In this document: one piece after another, positions 35,469 to 47,426 of the stretch | Numbering within the stretch: position 1 is the stretch's first letter | Layout: each line of letters starts with the position of its first letter | Made by a program: the position numbers and the translations under genes | The notes under the pieces: generated by a model | What the model saw: only the letters and a program-made list of their open reading frames with translations | What the model was told of the DNA's origin: nothing | Databases searched by the model: none | Assembly: GCA_905182995.1 (NCBI GenBank) | Contig: CAJJDP010000109.1 | Span: 1-64,000 of the forward strand | Reading direction: 5' to 3' | DNA: 64,000 bases | Source of the DNA: Paramecium octaurelia | Taxonomy: Eukaryota > Ciliophora > Oligohymenophorea > Peniculida > Parameciidae

Positions 35469-35825
35469 AAAATTATAATTAATAATGTCGTCATTTTGTA
35501 TTATAATATGTAATTGTAATAATTGTGACTTTATAATTTATAAAATTTCTTTGTACTCCATGAAATTCTATTTTATTATGACGTATTCAACTTGCAACGA
35601 AAACAATTCCCTACCTCTCCAGATTTTCTTATCTATGCTCGATTTGAATGTTAGAAATGTTACTGAGATTTATTCTCGTTTCTGATGACATTATAACATA
35701 AGATATATATTTATTAAGTTAGTTTGATAAAAATTAAGATAGTATTTAAATAAATTATTGGAAAACCTATGAAATTTTGTAGCTTGTTTCTGAAGAATTT
35801 AAGAAAATTACTATTAAATATCGAT
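35469..35825. other. Divergent intergenic stretch
   Basis: Between the divergent dehydrogenase (start 35468) and membrane-protein gene (start 35826). A 66-codon forward frame at 35485-35685 lacks TAA/TAG codons but has no protein-like features beyond several Cys; I do not call it. Confidence 0.4.
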
Positions 35826-37546
35826 ATGTTTGGATCTCAAATTAACTTATAAATCAAAAAAGAAAATGAATATCATACAATCTTTGGAATGCTAATGAGC
35901 CTCGGGATTTTAACACTTATATACTATTCCTTCTTATCTTTAGTGATTGAAATGATAGAACGTAAGAGTCCTAATGTTCTTTAGAATATTCAATATTAAG
36001 CTTTTCCTGATGTAATTTAAATTTATTTTATTTCAACATAGGAATACAAACTGGAATAAGACTCTTTCATCTTTTACATAGTTTTGTCCGATAGTTACGG
36101 AATACCAATCGTTTAGAAAACTGACTAACTCGTTTATACAGCTACAATGTAAGCTTGTTCAAGAATCACTGATTCAGACAACCTAATTCACAACAGTTGT
36201 AATAATTTCACCTTAAAATCTTGTGCAACAGTCCAAATAAATACCTAAATATAAGAATAATTAAACATTTCAAAAGCTTTATTAGGTTCAAGTGTTTGTC
36301 TTGATCCCAACGATCTGAATTCGATTTCATTATCACTCTAAGGCACTCCACAAAGCCCAATTTTTAAAAGCCTCTAATTTAAAATTGAGAAATGTAACAA
36401 TGCAACATCTGGAGGAAGTAATTTTTTTAATTCTATATAGAATGTGCTTCTTAAGAATACATTGATAAAAAATTAACTCAAGGATACTTAGGGTTTTTTG
36501 TTTCAGATTCAGTTTTGAATCAATAGAAAGCCAATAATCCTTTTTCTTTAGTATCAAAACTAATAAGTAGTTCTATATCTTCCTATCAGTACAAGTCAAT
36601 GACTGTATGGATGAGAAAATCAACACTGTATAATAAGGAGAACTTTTTTTATTATTTTGAGAATAATCAAGAATATAATGCTTTATTATTTGAAAGACAG
36701 TCTGAGTAAGTGTTTAATATTTAGTAACCTCAATTTATTGATATTACCATGTATCTTGATGATAGAGAAGCCGTATATTATAGAACCTATAACAATATTT
36801 TAGATATTCTCGGTTAAATGGGTGGACTATTGGAACTGATGTTATTTTTGGTAGGAACAATAGTCAAACCATTTAACAAACTTTCATGTGACTTATTTTT
36901 AGCATCAGAAATATTTTATTTTGAAAAATCTCATGGTTAATAAAAGATCTTTCCTTAAGTGCAAGGTTTAGGGTAATCTGAAGGACTTGTAAATTCAAGT
37001 TAATTGGTTTAGTTAAAAAAATACTTTAAGTTAAAAGCCTAACAAATTAAGTTATATATTTATCAATATTTATTTACTTGTGGGCCTGATAGATAATTAA
37101 TTTAATAAAGTATTGAGTCAATCTACAATTAAGTCGATATTATCTATATTATCAATAAATTAATTGAAATTGACAAATTGAAGAAAATATTGTTAAATGA
37201 AGATTAGCAAATATTGTTTAATTTTATACACAAGCCAAAAATCTAATTAGGAGCTAGAGATAAAATGAAAGAGAGTATTAATCAAAATTAGTATGATGTG
37301 AATAAACTTTCTTTTGAAGAGGAGATAATTTAAGCCTTCAATTCTTACACTATGATAAAAGAAAGCACTCATAAAAAATATTAAAAAATAAACCAAAGTA
37401 TCTTAAGTCTTTTGGATAAAGACGTTAAATTGATTTTTGAAACAAATGACAATCAAAAAGCATAGAAGTAAACTTCTATTCTGTAAATGCAATAAGTTAG
37501 TTCATTTAACGATTTGAGTCTTTAAGAAAATAGAGTTGACATTTGA
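35826..37546 (+). CDS. Ciliate membrane protein with two transmembrane helices
   Basis: Introns of 30 and 20 nt give 556 residues. A first hydrophobic helix ('MLMSLGILTLIYYSFLSLV', about residues 20-42) is followed by a roughly 270-residue Cys-containing extracellular or lumenal region. A second helix lies after 'LDILGQMGGLLELM' (with 'LFLVGTIVKPF'). The last 200 residues are charged, probably cytosolic. This two-helix layout, with a conserved glycine-rich motif just before the second helix, is recurrent in ciliate genomes, but I cannot name the family; a receptor or channel subunit is possible. The second intron is inferred from the frame change at 'DTQ/VLNQQ'. Confidence 0.7.
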
Positions 37547-38323
37547 ATTTACAACCAGAATTTTCTAATTCATATATTTATCAGTTATTATCACATACTT
37601 TAATTTATATACTGATTCAATATAAAATTATATTTAATTCAAAATCATTTTTTTTTGATGTTTATGGAATTAAGTTTTCAGAAATGAACTCTCAACATGG
37701 ATTTCTCCTGAATTGAATTCTTAATATTATTGCTCATTCAGACAGAAACCTAGAAGGTATGATAAGTAATTAATTTTTTGATAAATGAATTATAATAAAT
37801 AATTCATATTATCTTATATAATTTGAGACAATAATTATCATCAGACATATTAATATGAATAATTATGTTTGATTAATTATCTAGCTCTTTGTAAATTAAT
37901 TTATATAATTAGAAACAATATTTATACAATAAATTAATTATACAAATTATTAAATTCTTGTAGCTTGGATTGAACTCCATTTAAGTTTAAAACCCATGCA
38001 ATTCTTACATTTTACTTTGACTTAAGAGGTTATTCAGGGTTATTATGTGGGATTAACATTAAATAAGAATTACATATTATATTTATAATTAAAGAGAAAT
38101 TAATAATCTCATCGTAACGAAAGAGATTTTTTTCATAGGGCAATTTCATATATTATTAAGTATCTTAAAGAATTATGAGGTGTTAAATTATAATTTTTTT
38201 TAGTGAGAAAGAAAGCGATATGATTGAATTTGAGGAATGTGCAAAAACGTAGAATAGATATAAGGAATCTGTGAAAGGGGTAATTTGAATGCAATATGAA
38301 ATTGATTTAATAATGATCATTAT
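37547..38323. other. AT-rich convergent intergenic stretch
   Basis: The longest clearly empty stretch between convergent genes. It is full of TTAATTA-type palindromic AT runs (for example around 37800-37960) that could fold but give no gene. No frame above about 30 codons. Confidence 0.45.
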
Positions 38324-38794
38324 TCAATTCAATACTAATTTACGCATTTCTGCTTCTTCTACTTCAGATGGGTCATTAGCTTAGATTTCTTTTGATAAAC
38401 CATTCAATTTCTTCTTTAAAGCCTCTTTTCCTGCAGCATATGACATCTTTTATTTAACAGGCTAATTAGCATCTGGAGACCAAAATATGAAGACTAATTT
38501 CTCAACTTGTCTTGGAGGAACGTCATCAGTTACAGCTTGATAATCATAAACTGCATATCTTGACTATATTAATAGTGAATAATAAATACTTCGTTTTAGA
38601 GATGACCAACAAATTCAGCATAGGTACTTTCCCTTTGTCCAATTTGATCAACAACAATCTAATGATAATATTGTAATAATCACTTAATTAGTTTCAGTGT
38701 TTAATTTGAAGGTCAAATATCTATATTATTTACCCAACTTAAGCTTGTTGAATTCTGTAACGCAATCATCACTAACATGTGTACCGACGTTCAT
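38324..38794 (-). CDS. ADF/cofilin
   Basis: Actin-depolymerising factor: severs and recycles actin filaments. Introns of 25 and 26 nt give 139 residues, the usual cofilin size. Seen: 'THVSDDCVTEFNKLKLG' at the N-terminus, 'YRYLTFKLN', 'SRYAVYDYQAV', 'RQVEKLVFIFWSPDANQPVK' (the actin-binding long helix begins here), 'KMSYAAGKEALKKKLNG' and 'EIQANDPSEVEEAEM'. Every core element of the family is present. The regulatory Ser near the N-terminus of animal cofilins is not at residue 3 here (M-N-V-G), so LIM-kinase-type control is not expected. Confidence 0.95.
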
Positions 38795-38848
38795 AATTAA
38801 ATCTTATAATTTTTATTTAAATTTTCTTAATTAAATCACATTTTCCTC

Positions 38849-40462
38849 TCATTTCTTCCCTGGAATTCTCGCTACATTCGGAGATTTAGAAGTGCTTCTC
38901 TATGCTTTGAGTAACTAAGGTTTCTTTTAGAAGGCTTCTTTGAAATTTTAATTGCCCTTGGTTTGGTTGATTTGAAGTTTTTTATTGGAAATATCTTTCA
39001 ATGTTGATGTCTGCCTTTAACTTTTGGGAGAAACAAGTTCAAACAATTCTTATTACCTTGAGGAATCTAAAAAATTGGATCCAGGATTGTATGGTACATG
39101 AATTTGCTCATGCAAAAACGCATATTCACTTGGTTCAAGAGATTAGTGTTTGATAGCCGAGGATTAATGAGATTTTTTATAAGAATACCTGTTATTGGGT
39201 GACTAAGAAGGAGTTAAATATTATAGAGAGTTTGGAAACAACGATTGATTTTAAGGGGAAAATAAGTTAGAATCCTAATTTTCTTAAACTTGGAGTAATT
39301 CTAAGTGAGCAAAATTATTAGATTTCTATTTTGAATTCAATTTCAATTGATTACAAGGACTTTTTTCTTAAATAGGTGGATGAACCTTATTTACTTATTT
39401 TTTTTAAGTTTATTTTGGTTAGGATTTCAAATATTTTGTTCTATCTTCAGGAAGGATTTAAACAGATCTTTAAATTGGATTAGTTTTCTTTAAGGTAGTA
39501 GTTGATTAGATGATTTGCGTTTTGATATGTAAGCTTTTGGATTATTTAGTGGGTAATATTTCCTTTGTTTATTGAATTGGTATCTCAATGAAGCCACTCT
39601 ATTCCTAATTTTCTATTCTAATAGCTGACTATTACATCATTTCAACTAAACTCTCCTCATATATTTATAAATAATTAGGTCTATTTTCAGGTTGTAATTC
39701 CAACATTTTGGTAATTAATTTATTATCTGCTCTTGTTAATAGATCATTCAAAATATCTAAAATAGTCATTATACTTTACCTCTATGAATTGTGTAAGTTT
39801 CGAAATTATAAATTTTCTGAATTGACTCTTGCAAGATCAATTCTAAAGTGATGAGACCAATAGAAAATATTTCGCTCTTCTCTTTATTATGTTCAGGGCG
39901 ATAAGAATTTCTGCCCAAGTATTCCAATAACTCTGGGGACAAATAGCAATCTTCCTATGATCCATTCAGTAGACGACTATAGTGATTGATGTTGGGGAGA
40001 TATAGCTTGACTTAATTTTTAAAGAGAAAGGAGGATGGTATTAGATCGCCGTGATATTTGTCTCTATTTTACAGTTCAATCAAGGTGTGCATGACTTACT
40101 AGATGAATTAATAATAGGGGAGTTGAGAGGTAAATTGAGTACCGTATTCAAAGATTGCATCTATTTTGTAAAAGTTGCTACAGAGATATTATTCTTCTTA
40201 TTTATGAATTTCCAACAATTTGATCAAGCCAGGTATGTTCGATAATTGTTAATATTGTTGCAATTTGTGTAACTCAATTTGATATTAGTCATCATTTTAA
40301 TATAGCTTACGTATAACTGCAACTTAATCCTATTGATTTGAATAGACTTCAATTAGACTCTCAAAACTAAATTGAAACTCACAATTACATTTTGCTTTGA
40401 TGTTGGTCCAACTTTTACCAATTTTTTAAAAAGTGTTATTTGGACTGTTAAACTTAACCCAT
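38849..40462 (-). CDS. Pseudokinase with N-terminal MGQ
   Basis: Introns of 22 and 23 nt give 522 residues from ATG at 40462 to TGA 38849-38851. The protein begins MGQ, so removal of Met would expose an N-terminal Gly as in myristoylated proteins. A kinase fold follows: 'FESLIEVYSNQQDQVAVIRK', 'LSNIPGLIKLLEIHK', then 'KYHGDLIPSSF' in place of HRDLKxxN and 'LYLPNINHY' in place of DFG; 'CYLSPELLEYLG' and 'SEIFSIGLITLELIL' give the C-lobe. The HGD keeps the Asp, but the Asn and the DFG Asp are lost, so catalysis is unlikely. A 250-residue Gln/Ser/Lys-rich tail follows. It is 54 bp upstream of cofilin on the same strand. Confidence 0.75.
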
Positions 40463-40530
40463 AATTAAAGAAAATAGTGAATGAAATAAATATATATTAT
40501 TATTGTACTTTGATAAATTATTTTGTGAGC

Positions 40531-41035
40531 TCAAATAATTCCTATCTTGTTGGCCAAGTTGAGAGCATCATTCTCTCCACCCAATCTGATGTAGGCCTTC
40601 TTTTTGCCACCAAAAGTGTTAAGGATCTTTAAAATATTGAGCATTATTATTACATTAACTTTTCTGACTTTAACTTCATAGATTTTCTAAAATGCTCTTT
40701 TAATTTATGGCTTAGTTGATTTCTAATTCACATAGAACACCATTGTGTTTTCATCTTCCATCTTTTTCATGTCCTTTTCTGTAATGAGTGGGTGTCTAAG
40801 CACATTTTAGAAATCTAATCCCTTGGAAATTGGAGTAAGTTATCTTGTTAATCTATGATTATTTCGATAATTGCCCTAACCTTGTGAATTTGGGTTTTCT
40901 GGATAAAGCTAATGGCTTTTCAGTGTGGAATCTATTTTGGAAATGTTTTCTAGCTCTCACAACCTTCTTGGCAACTCTTGCATTTTTAGCTGCCTTCTAT
41001 GCTTTTTATGTATTTGTTGTTTATCCCTTTGGCAT
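40531..41035 (-). CDS. RPL23A: Ribosomal protein uL23 (RPL23A type)
   Basis: Large-subunit protein near the exit tunnel. Introns of 28 and 27 nt give 149 residues. A basic eukaryote-specific N-terminus ('KAAKNARVAKKVVRARK') leads to 'VLRHPLITEKDMKKMEDENT', 'MVFYVNQKSTKPQIKRAF', 'KIYEVKVRKVN' and 'KKKAYIRLGGENDALNLANK', ending in GII like other RPL23A proteins. The first intron is certain because only its removal yields the LITEKDM region. The second is 27 nt with no TGA; its removal restores the expected 'KVN/ILNTFGGKKKAY' spacing. Confidence 0.95.
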
Positions 41036-41212
41036 TTTTAAAATTATTTTTAAAAAACAATCTTTTTTTTTAATTATTTCATAAATAATACCAAATAAAA
41101 TGGACTGCCACCATTCCTCAGTCAGCTCTCAAATCTATGCCTCTCTGTGTATCCATCCAGATCGCAACATCTCCAAAATTAATAAATATATAAATATTAT
41201 AATAAAAACAAT

Positions 41213-42011
41213 ATGAATTTTTCATAATGTCCAGACGAATTCCAAATTGAAGAACAACAATTCATTAGAGTCCCCTAAAGATCATCTATGAGTAGTTTCA
41301 ACTTTGAGGTATCTGAAGCAGCATTTTAAGGATTTAGAAACTAAATACAAGTTTACCTATCCCACGAATGAAAAACAGAATGAGACCAAAAGAAATCAAC
41401 TCAATCAGACTCCTCCTCCCTCAATCAAATAGAATTTAAAATATGATTTAGACAGAAATTATAAGCAACAGATTGAACTGCCTCATCAACTCTCCAAATC
41501 TCCGAAACAATCCCTTTCTTTTAGAGATCAAGGCAAAATATAGGTGGGCCAATAGTAAATAGAGAAACCTCAAAAGGAAATCAAATCAATCCTGAACTTC
41601 TAAGTGGATACCAAATTCATCAACATGAAACCAAGCAAGAAGAGAAATCAAAAACCTATTCTACCTCAATTTCAATAATAATAATAATTATACAAACGAC
41701 CTTTGATGATACAGAGCAATCCGAAATACTAGAGAGTCTCTCCATAGAATCAAAACAAGAGAGTCTCTCCTTAGAATTACAATAGGAGTCCAATTCAGAA
41801 TAATATCAATAAGAATTACTCTGAAATCACTTTCCATTAGGAGCCCAAAGTCAATAAGTTTTAATAATTTTTAAATAAAGCTCCTCATTCAATTGAAATT
41901 GATCACAAAAGATCAATCAAGTGGTTTGGTAACAAAGAACTTTGCGAAGGAGAAATAAATGGGAAGATTGTATAATTTATAAAGGCTTAAGAATCGAATG
42001 TGATATTATGA
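41213..42011 (+). CDS. Hypothetical disordered protein with RVSPQN repeats
   Basis: One 22-nt intron (near 41308-41329) gives 258 residues from ATG 41213 to TGA 42009-42011. Mostly Gln/Lys/Asn/Pro, low complexity. Two copies of 'RVSPQN' about 10 residues apart (DNA 41731-41790, with a repeated AGAGAGTCTCTCC word) look like tandem phospho-sites. A short ordered-looking C-terminal piece ('RSIKWFGNKELCEGEINGK') may be the functional part. Family not recognised. Confidence 0.7.
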
Positions 42012-42031
42012 TATGGATCTTAATATTTTAC

Positions 42032-42320
42032 TCAAAGTTTTGCATCCTTTGGCAACAGATCTGGGGTGAATTTCGTTGCTGCAGCCATATTTCCCTTGAT
42101 TTTCATCTTCCCTTGCATAAACGCCTATTGAGGATTCAACTTTCCTTAAGCCATAGCAATCATATCGTCATCTACCATGGTGAATGTGGCATCAGCTGTT
42201 CCAACCTTTCCCTTTGAAATTGACTGTCATTATAATATGATATTATTTACGCCTGTTCCATTTTTAAGATCAACAGTCCAAATCCATCTTTTCAAATAAA
42301 GCAGCAGATTTCAAAGCCAT
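42032..42320 (-). pseudogene. SCP2 sterol/lipid-binding domain gene, internally damaged
   Basis: SCP2 domains bind sterols and fatty acyl chains. The start 'MALKSAALFEKM' (ATG at 42320) and the second half ('WTVDLKNGTG', a 27-nt intron, 'KVGTADATFTMVDDDM', 'AQGKLNPQQAFMQGKMKIKG', 'FTPDLLPKDAKL') are typical. Between them about 30 residues of helix and strand that the family needs are missing, and the two parts are in different frames: removing the intron leaves 262 nt, not a multiple of three. No small intron repairs this. I infer a deletion with frameshift, or a sequencing/assembly error; the intact half shows it was recently functional. Confidence 0.7.
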
Positions 42321-42416
42321 CTATTTAAATTTCTTAATAATATTTTATTGTCTCAAATCTTATAAAAACCTTAAACACAAAATTAAAAAGAAAAATAATT
42401 ATAGTTATATAAGAGA

Positions 42417-44666
42417 TCACTTCTTTCCCTTCTTCTTTTTCTTCTTCTTTCCCCCTGCAAAAGGGTCTTGAGCATATTCCACCCATAATTTAGGGAACTC
42501 GGGTTTATTTTCAAACCAACAATTTTTAGATTTATTGATATTCCTAGCTGCTGTCAATGTTCTCGGATGAAATTGACCCAACTAAGATTCTAAAATGGCA
42601 TGAGCCAATTTAAAATATCCATAAGACTATTGATATAAAAATTAGTTCTATTACCTCCTTATTGCGTTCTAACATATACATACAGCATCCCAAATTATTA
42701 TACACAGTAGCAGTATCAACTGTTTCTATACCAATACTATTCTCTCTGTATTCTCGAGCCTAAGGTAGGTTAATAATTGCACTACCTTCAAAAATGCTCT
42801 AAGTGCCCAATCATACTCCTCTGTATTATAGAACACTGATCCAAGTCCGCAATAGGCCAAAGCCTTATCAGGGTTATTTGTTGGTAATTTGGTTGAAAAT
42901 TGCCTGGCATTCAAATAAGCCACTAATGCTAAATCATCTCTTCCAGCTGATTCATACACAGTAGCCTTACTAAATTCAAAGTACAATTCTAATCCATCAG
43001 TCAGATCTCTTCCTGTAGAAGTAATCCATTTTTTCTATGTTATCAATTGAATCTTACTCTGGCATCATCATAATTCTAAATAGCAAACACAAAATTAGCT
43101 TCATTGTGAGAATTGATTGCAGCTTCAACTAGAAATTATACATCCAAAGGAGGATTTGGAGGATATAACACTTCTGGTATAAGCACAGGGGCAACCTAGA
43201 CATCTGAGAGAGAACCACGTTCAACATCCGAGATAAGTTTTTATTCGAATTTCAATTTATCAGCTAATTCCTGGATATAATATTCTGATTATTTAGGTTC
43301 TGTTTTTTATTCAAAAATGACTTTCCTTGGTTCAGGTTCTCCAGCTTTTCTTCTTTACTACTGTTTTTTGGCTGGTTTAGGTTTGGCATTCTTATTTTTA
43401 GGAGACTCTGGTTTTGGATTTCCTATAACTACTCTCTTCTCTGGATCCCATTTTGGCATCTGCTTTTCTTGTTAAGGCAAAGGAGGAATCGGAGGTAATT
43501 CCTTATCTAGCATTTTAATCACCTGATCTACAGGGATGTTGAGTGAAACTTAAAATAATTCTACATATATGTATACCTTGTTCGAATAATAGAGATCCTT
43601 ATAATGCTGCTATCCTTTGTAATTCATCTACTCCATCTGGTTCATCATCTGAGGAATCCTTTTCTTCAAAATCGCTTAAATCATTCAGCAGTTGCTATGT
43701 GAATTTCTCCAAGTTTTTAATAAGTTTTCTATTTAAATTGGGAAGGGGACCTTCTATATTCTCATTTTTTCTGAATAGCATTAACTCACCAAAGAACTTC
43801 CTTAAGTACTTTTCGACATCCAACTTCCTATTATTTTGATTTCCTCCTCCTTCTTCTTTGAGTCCTAATTCGAATGAGATTCTGGCGAGAAGCAATTGAA
43901 GTTCATGAATTAAGATTTGGGGGTCAGCATCATTGCAGTCTGTTAAATTTTTTTCATAAATTGAAATGAAATGACCTTTTTAAAAAAAGTCGTATTCCTT
44001 GTTATTGATGGGTGGAATAATCTTGATTAGAATTTCCTCCAATTACTCAATAGAGAGAATGTGAGGTACTATTTCTGCATCCCTTAAAAATCTAACTAAT
44101 GATACCATGTTCATCTTTTTATTCTAAATCCAAATCTCCTTCCATTTCAACATTATTGAGCCTTAGAACAAGTTCTCTTGCATGTAGATTGTAAATATGT
44201 TCTTTAATTCCCTTTCATAGAGTGAGATTGTCTAGATGGATGACTCGGCCAATAATCTTTTATTGGTTTCATCAAGCACAAGTATTCGATTTGGCTCTAC
44301 ATTATGATCTCTAACTGCACTTTTCTCAGATAAGATCTCGTTTAGCATCTTCTCCAGATGAAGAGGGTCATTGTGAAATATCTTCTTTGCCAGTTACTTG
44401 AGGAAGAAATAGAATTAAGGTTTATTGAGTGCTCTTTCCCCTTTTACATCTCCTAATGCATCATCAAAGTGAGTTAGGAACATGCTGAAGTTGTTGCCAT
44501 TTGTAACCAGACTGCGATCGAGTGCAAACATGAGAATATCGGCAAAATTCAATGAGGTTCCATTCCTGGAAAATTTATTAAAAAACTCTTCAAATCGTCT
44601 TTCTTCTCTTTCTTTGAGCACAACCGTATCTTATCTCTATTATTATTGTGTCGATTGTTATTGCAT
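42417..44666 (-). CDS. Large TPR-containing protein, probably ciliary
   Basis: ATG at 44666 to TGA 42417-42419; introns of 28, 23, 26 and 28 nt give 714 residues. The N-terminal half is helical with no recognised family ('FEEFFNKFSRNGTSLNFADI', 'IFTIYMQENLF', 'ADPQILIHELQLLLARI'). A Pro/Lys-rich linker ('ELPPIPPLPQQ') leads to TPR-type repeats ('DLALVAYLNARQFS', 'ALAYCGLGSVFYNTEEYDWA', 'ATVYNNLGCCMYMLERNKE', 'GYFKLAHAIL' with 'HPRTLTAARNI'), and the end is a poly-Lys tail. Kinesin-light-chain-like TPRs with the HP-TL motif occur in several axonemal proteins. The 28-nt intron near 43555 is essential, because it fuses what would otherwise look like two genes. Divergent from the USP gene with 20 bp between starts. 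Confidence 0.8.
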
Positions 44667-44686
44667 ATTAAATATAATAATATATA

Positions 44687-47386
44687 ATGGGAACCAACAA
44701 ACAATTAAATCGCAGCTTTAAACACACATCGACCATATTTGATCAATTGTTCCAATAATACTCCTAGATTGGGTTCAAAAAGACTCACATCCTTAAGGCA
44801 TGGTAACAATGTGGAAACAATCAATAAACATTCCATGAGGAACTCATTAAAATTAGGTAAGCAATTGTATTCCTAATCTAGTGAATAAGAGAATGCCAAA
44901 TTTATGAATGAGGAGGATTTGTTCAATTCTCAGATGCAACTAAAAATGCAACTCTAATAAATAGAATAGGAAGATTTAAAAATCGCCATCCAACTTTCTT
45001 TGGATCAAAATGCCTAGTACTATTTATTCCCCAATATTCATAGATCCAAACCAATTATTTCGGAAGACAGATCCAATAAATCCACTCCAGTGGGTCTCAA
45101 GAATTTGGGCAACAGTATAAATCTTTTAAATTTATAACTTTTTAGCCTGTTACATGAATGCCATGCTGCAGAGTCTATTCAATGTCTTGCCCTTCAGAAA
45201 ATTCATCCTGGAACTCGAACTAAAGGACAACCAATCCCTCGCCTCCAATTTTCTATTATAATTATAATAGCTCTTCCTCATGCTCCAGGAAACCAATCAA
45301 ACCTACACAAGTCCCTACAATTTGTTTGAGGCCCTTCAAAAATTCAAACCCAGCGCCATGTTCATAAGAGGAATCCAAAACGATTTTAATGAGTTGTAAA
45401 ACTCCTTCTTGGACGCCATCGAATAGGCTTTAAAAGAAGAAGACTTTGAATAAAAAAAGAAACAATTTTGTGAGATGTTCTACGGAGAAGCCAAAGAAAT
45501 TCTGAGTTACAAAGAGAACGACCAGGAGATCATCAAGTTTAATGACACCACATTTGGATCGATCAGCATTGAGGCTGCAGACAAGGACCTAGAAAAAGGG
45601 TTCTTAAACACAAGGGTCCTCATTATCGATGATTACGAAACTGACAACAAAGAGAAAACCAAAGCAAAGATCGATTAAAATATAGTGCAAGCCCCATTTC
45701 TAATCTCCTTCTACATCAATAGAGTTTATTATGATGCAAAGTAGAAGTCAGTGTGCAAGAACAACACGTAATTTAACTTCAATTCCTCCCTAAACATCAA
45801 TCAATTTAAAACTATCTATTAGGGTTAGAAGAATTAAGAACTCTAAAAGTTAGATGAGGAGGAACAAAGAATTCTAAATCAACTCAAAAGTCTTGGGGAT
45901 TCAAAGGAAGAGGTTGAAGAAAGCTTTAATAAAATTATCAAGTTATTCAAAAGAACCGAAGGTTAAATCGACAATTTGGTTACTATTGATGGATTTTGCA
46001 TATGTGATGAAAAAACAGCAAATCCAAACATTATTCCAAGTGACTAAATGCTCTTCCAATTAGAATCATATAAAGATAAAATAATGATAACTGATTAGTT
46101 ATTAACGGATTAGTTGGAAAGAATTTAAGAACAAAAGAAAAATCTGTTAAAGTCTGATTAAAACATGTATCTATTGACAGCCGTATTGATGCATGATGGA
46201 TCGGCTAATAGTGGACATTATTATTGTTACGTGTTAGACAAGAAGGACTAAACAACTTGGTGGAAATGCAACGATAGTACAGTTACAAAGGTAGATTTTG
46301 CCTAAGTCTACAAAGATGCTTGTGGGTCAAATAGAGTAAATTCTAATGTCTCTGGGTTGATTTATGAATAGGAAAAATGGTTAAAAGTTGACAAGATTGA
46401 AATCAATGAGAAATTATTGTCTGTCCTTTAGGAAGAAAAAGATAAATAGTTACTTGCCTAAGATGAATAGAAGGTGTTAAATAGAAAACCCATAATTCTA
46501 CAATAAATCTAATAATAGAAAAATAGATTGGTGAAACATAAGGATCAATTGGAGAGAGAATTCGAGAGATTCAGTAATTTCGATTAGTTTTTGAGTTCTG
46601 TCAATCAAAATGTATACTTGTATTATGTGACATTGTCGACAGTGCAACAAGATATATTGTTGATCAAAGATTAACTGAATAAACCTCAGGAAGTGAATAA
46701 TTACACTAAATACTTCATTACTCAAACCAATCTGATAACTGCAAACTATGAGAATGAGTTGAAGAAACTTAAGGATGAGTATCTGATGATCAATTCATTA
46801 TTACAGTAATTACCCTTGAGAAATATTACCAATGCTAATTACCCAGAGGTAATAAGATAGTACTATACCATATTGAAATCAATATCAGAGATTAAATCAT
46901 GTTCTGCATTGGCTAGTCATTTGAGAAGGATGTACGAAGTTCTCTTGCTTAAGGGATGCTTCTTTGTTGACCTGTCTCTTCAAACCAAAAACATAGAGGC
47001 TTGCAAAGAAATCAGTTAGTGTCTGTTGATTCAGATCAATCAAAACTAGTTCATCGATAAGTTGATATTCCAGTAGGTGCTCGCCAATCTAAAAGGGTCG
47101 AGTGAGCAAGCCAAGTTAATTACGAAGACAACGGAGATAGCAGATCAAATCATCAAAATACAAAGCAAGGGGGAGCAGTAGATTGGGCTGAAGCAACTAG
47201 AATTCAAGTCTCTGGAGTCTGAGATACCACAATTGTAAAGGTTGAGGGATGATGAACTAAAGGTAGCATTTTGAATCTTATATTTTATAGCTTTGGGTCA
47301 AACAATATGAGAAGATAAAGGGCGAATAGAAGCTGTTGGATTAGAATGACAGATAAAATGAAGAAGTTCTAAGTTATTTTGGGTGA
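44687..47386 (+). CDS. Ubiquitin-specific protease, USP25/28-like
   Basis: Cysteine protease that removes ubiquitin. Introns of 25, 31 and 28 nt give 871 residues. The N-terminus (about 1-60) has a UBA-like helical region ('FDQLFQQYSQIGFKKTHI'), then possible ubiquitin-interacting Ser/Asp patches ('EDLKIAIQLSLDQN', a UIM pattern). The catalytic Cys box is 'GLKNLGNTCYMNAMLQSLF' with C136; the His box is 'LMHDGSANSGHYYCYV' with H492 followed by 'WWKCNDSTV'. A C-terminal extension of about 300 residues is helical. The UIM/UBA front and long tail match USP25/USP28. The intron interrupting the Cys box (45115-45145) must be spliced for an active enzyme. Confidence 0.9.
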
Positions 47387-47426
47387 TCATTAATTTGCAT
47401 TTGACATATTACATAGTTGATTTTAT

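Noticed and set aside
35485-35685. 66-codon Cys-rich forward frame
   Set aside because: Low complexity, AT-rich, no similarity to anything recognisable, and sits in a short divergent intergenic region. Absence of TAA/TAG over 66 codons is not strong evidence.
37547-38323. Palindromic AT-rich stretch as a possible replication origin or structured RNA
   Set aside because: TTAATTA-type runs are expected at this base composition, and nothing specific (paired stems with GC, conserved boxes) is visible.
41942-42217. 91-codon forward frame over the SCP2 gene
   Set aside because: It is antisense to the recognisable SCP2 coding sequence and overlaps the end of the 41213 gene in another frame.
43500-43600. 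Boundary between two genes within the TPR locus
   Set aside because: A 28-nt intron near 43555 joins the two parts in one frame, and there is no TGA stop between them.
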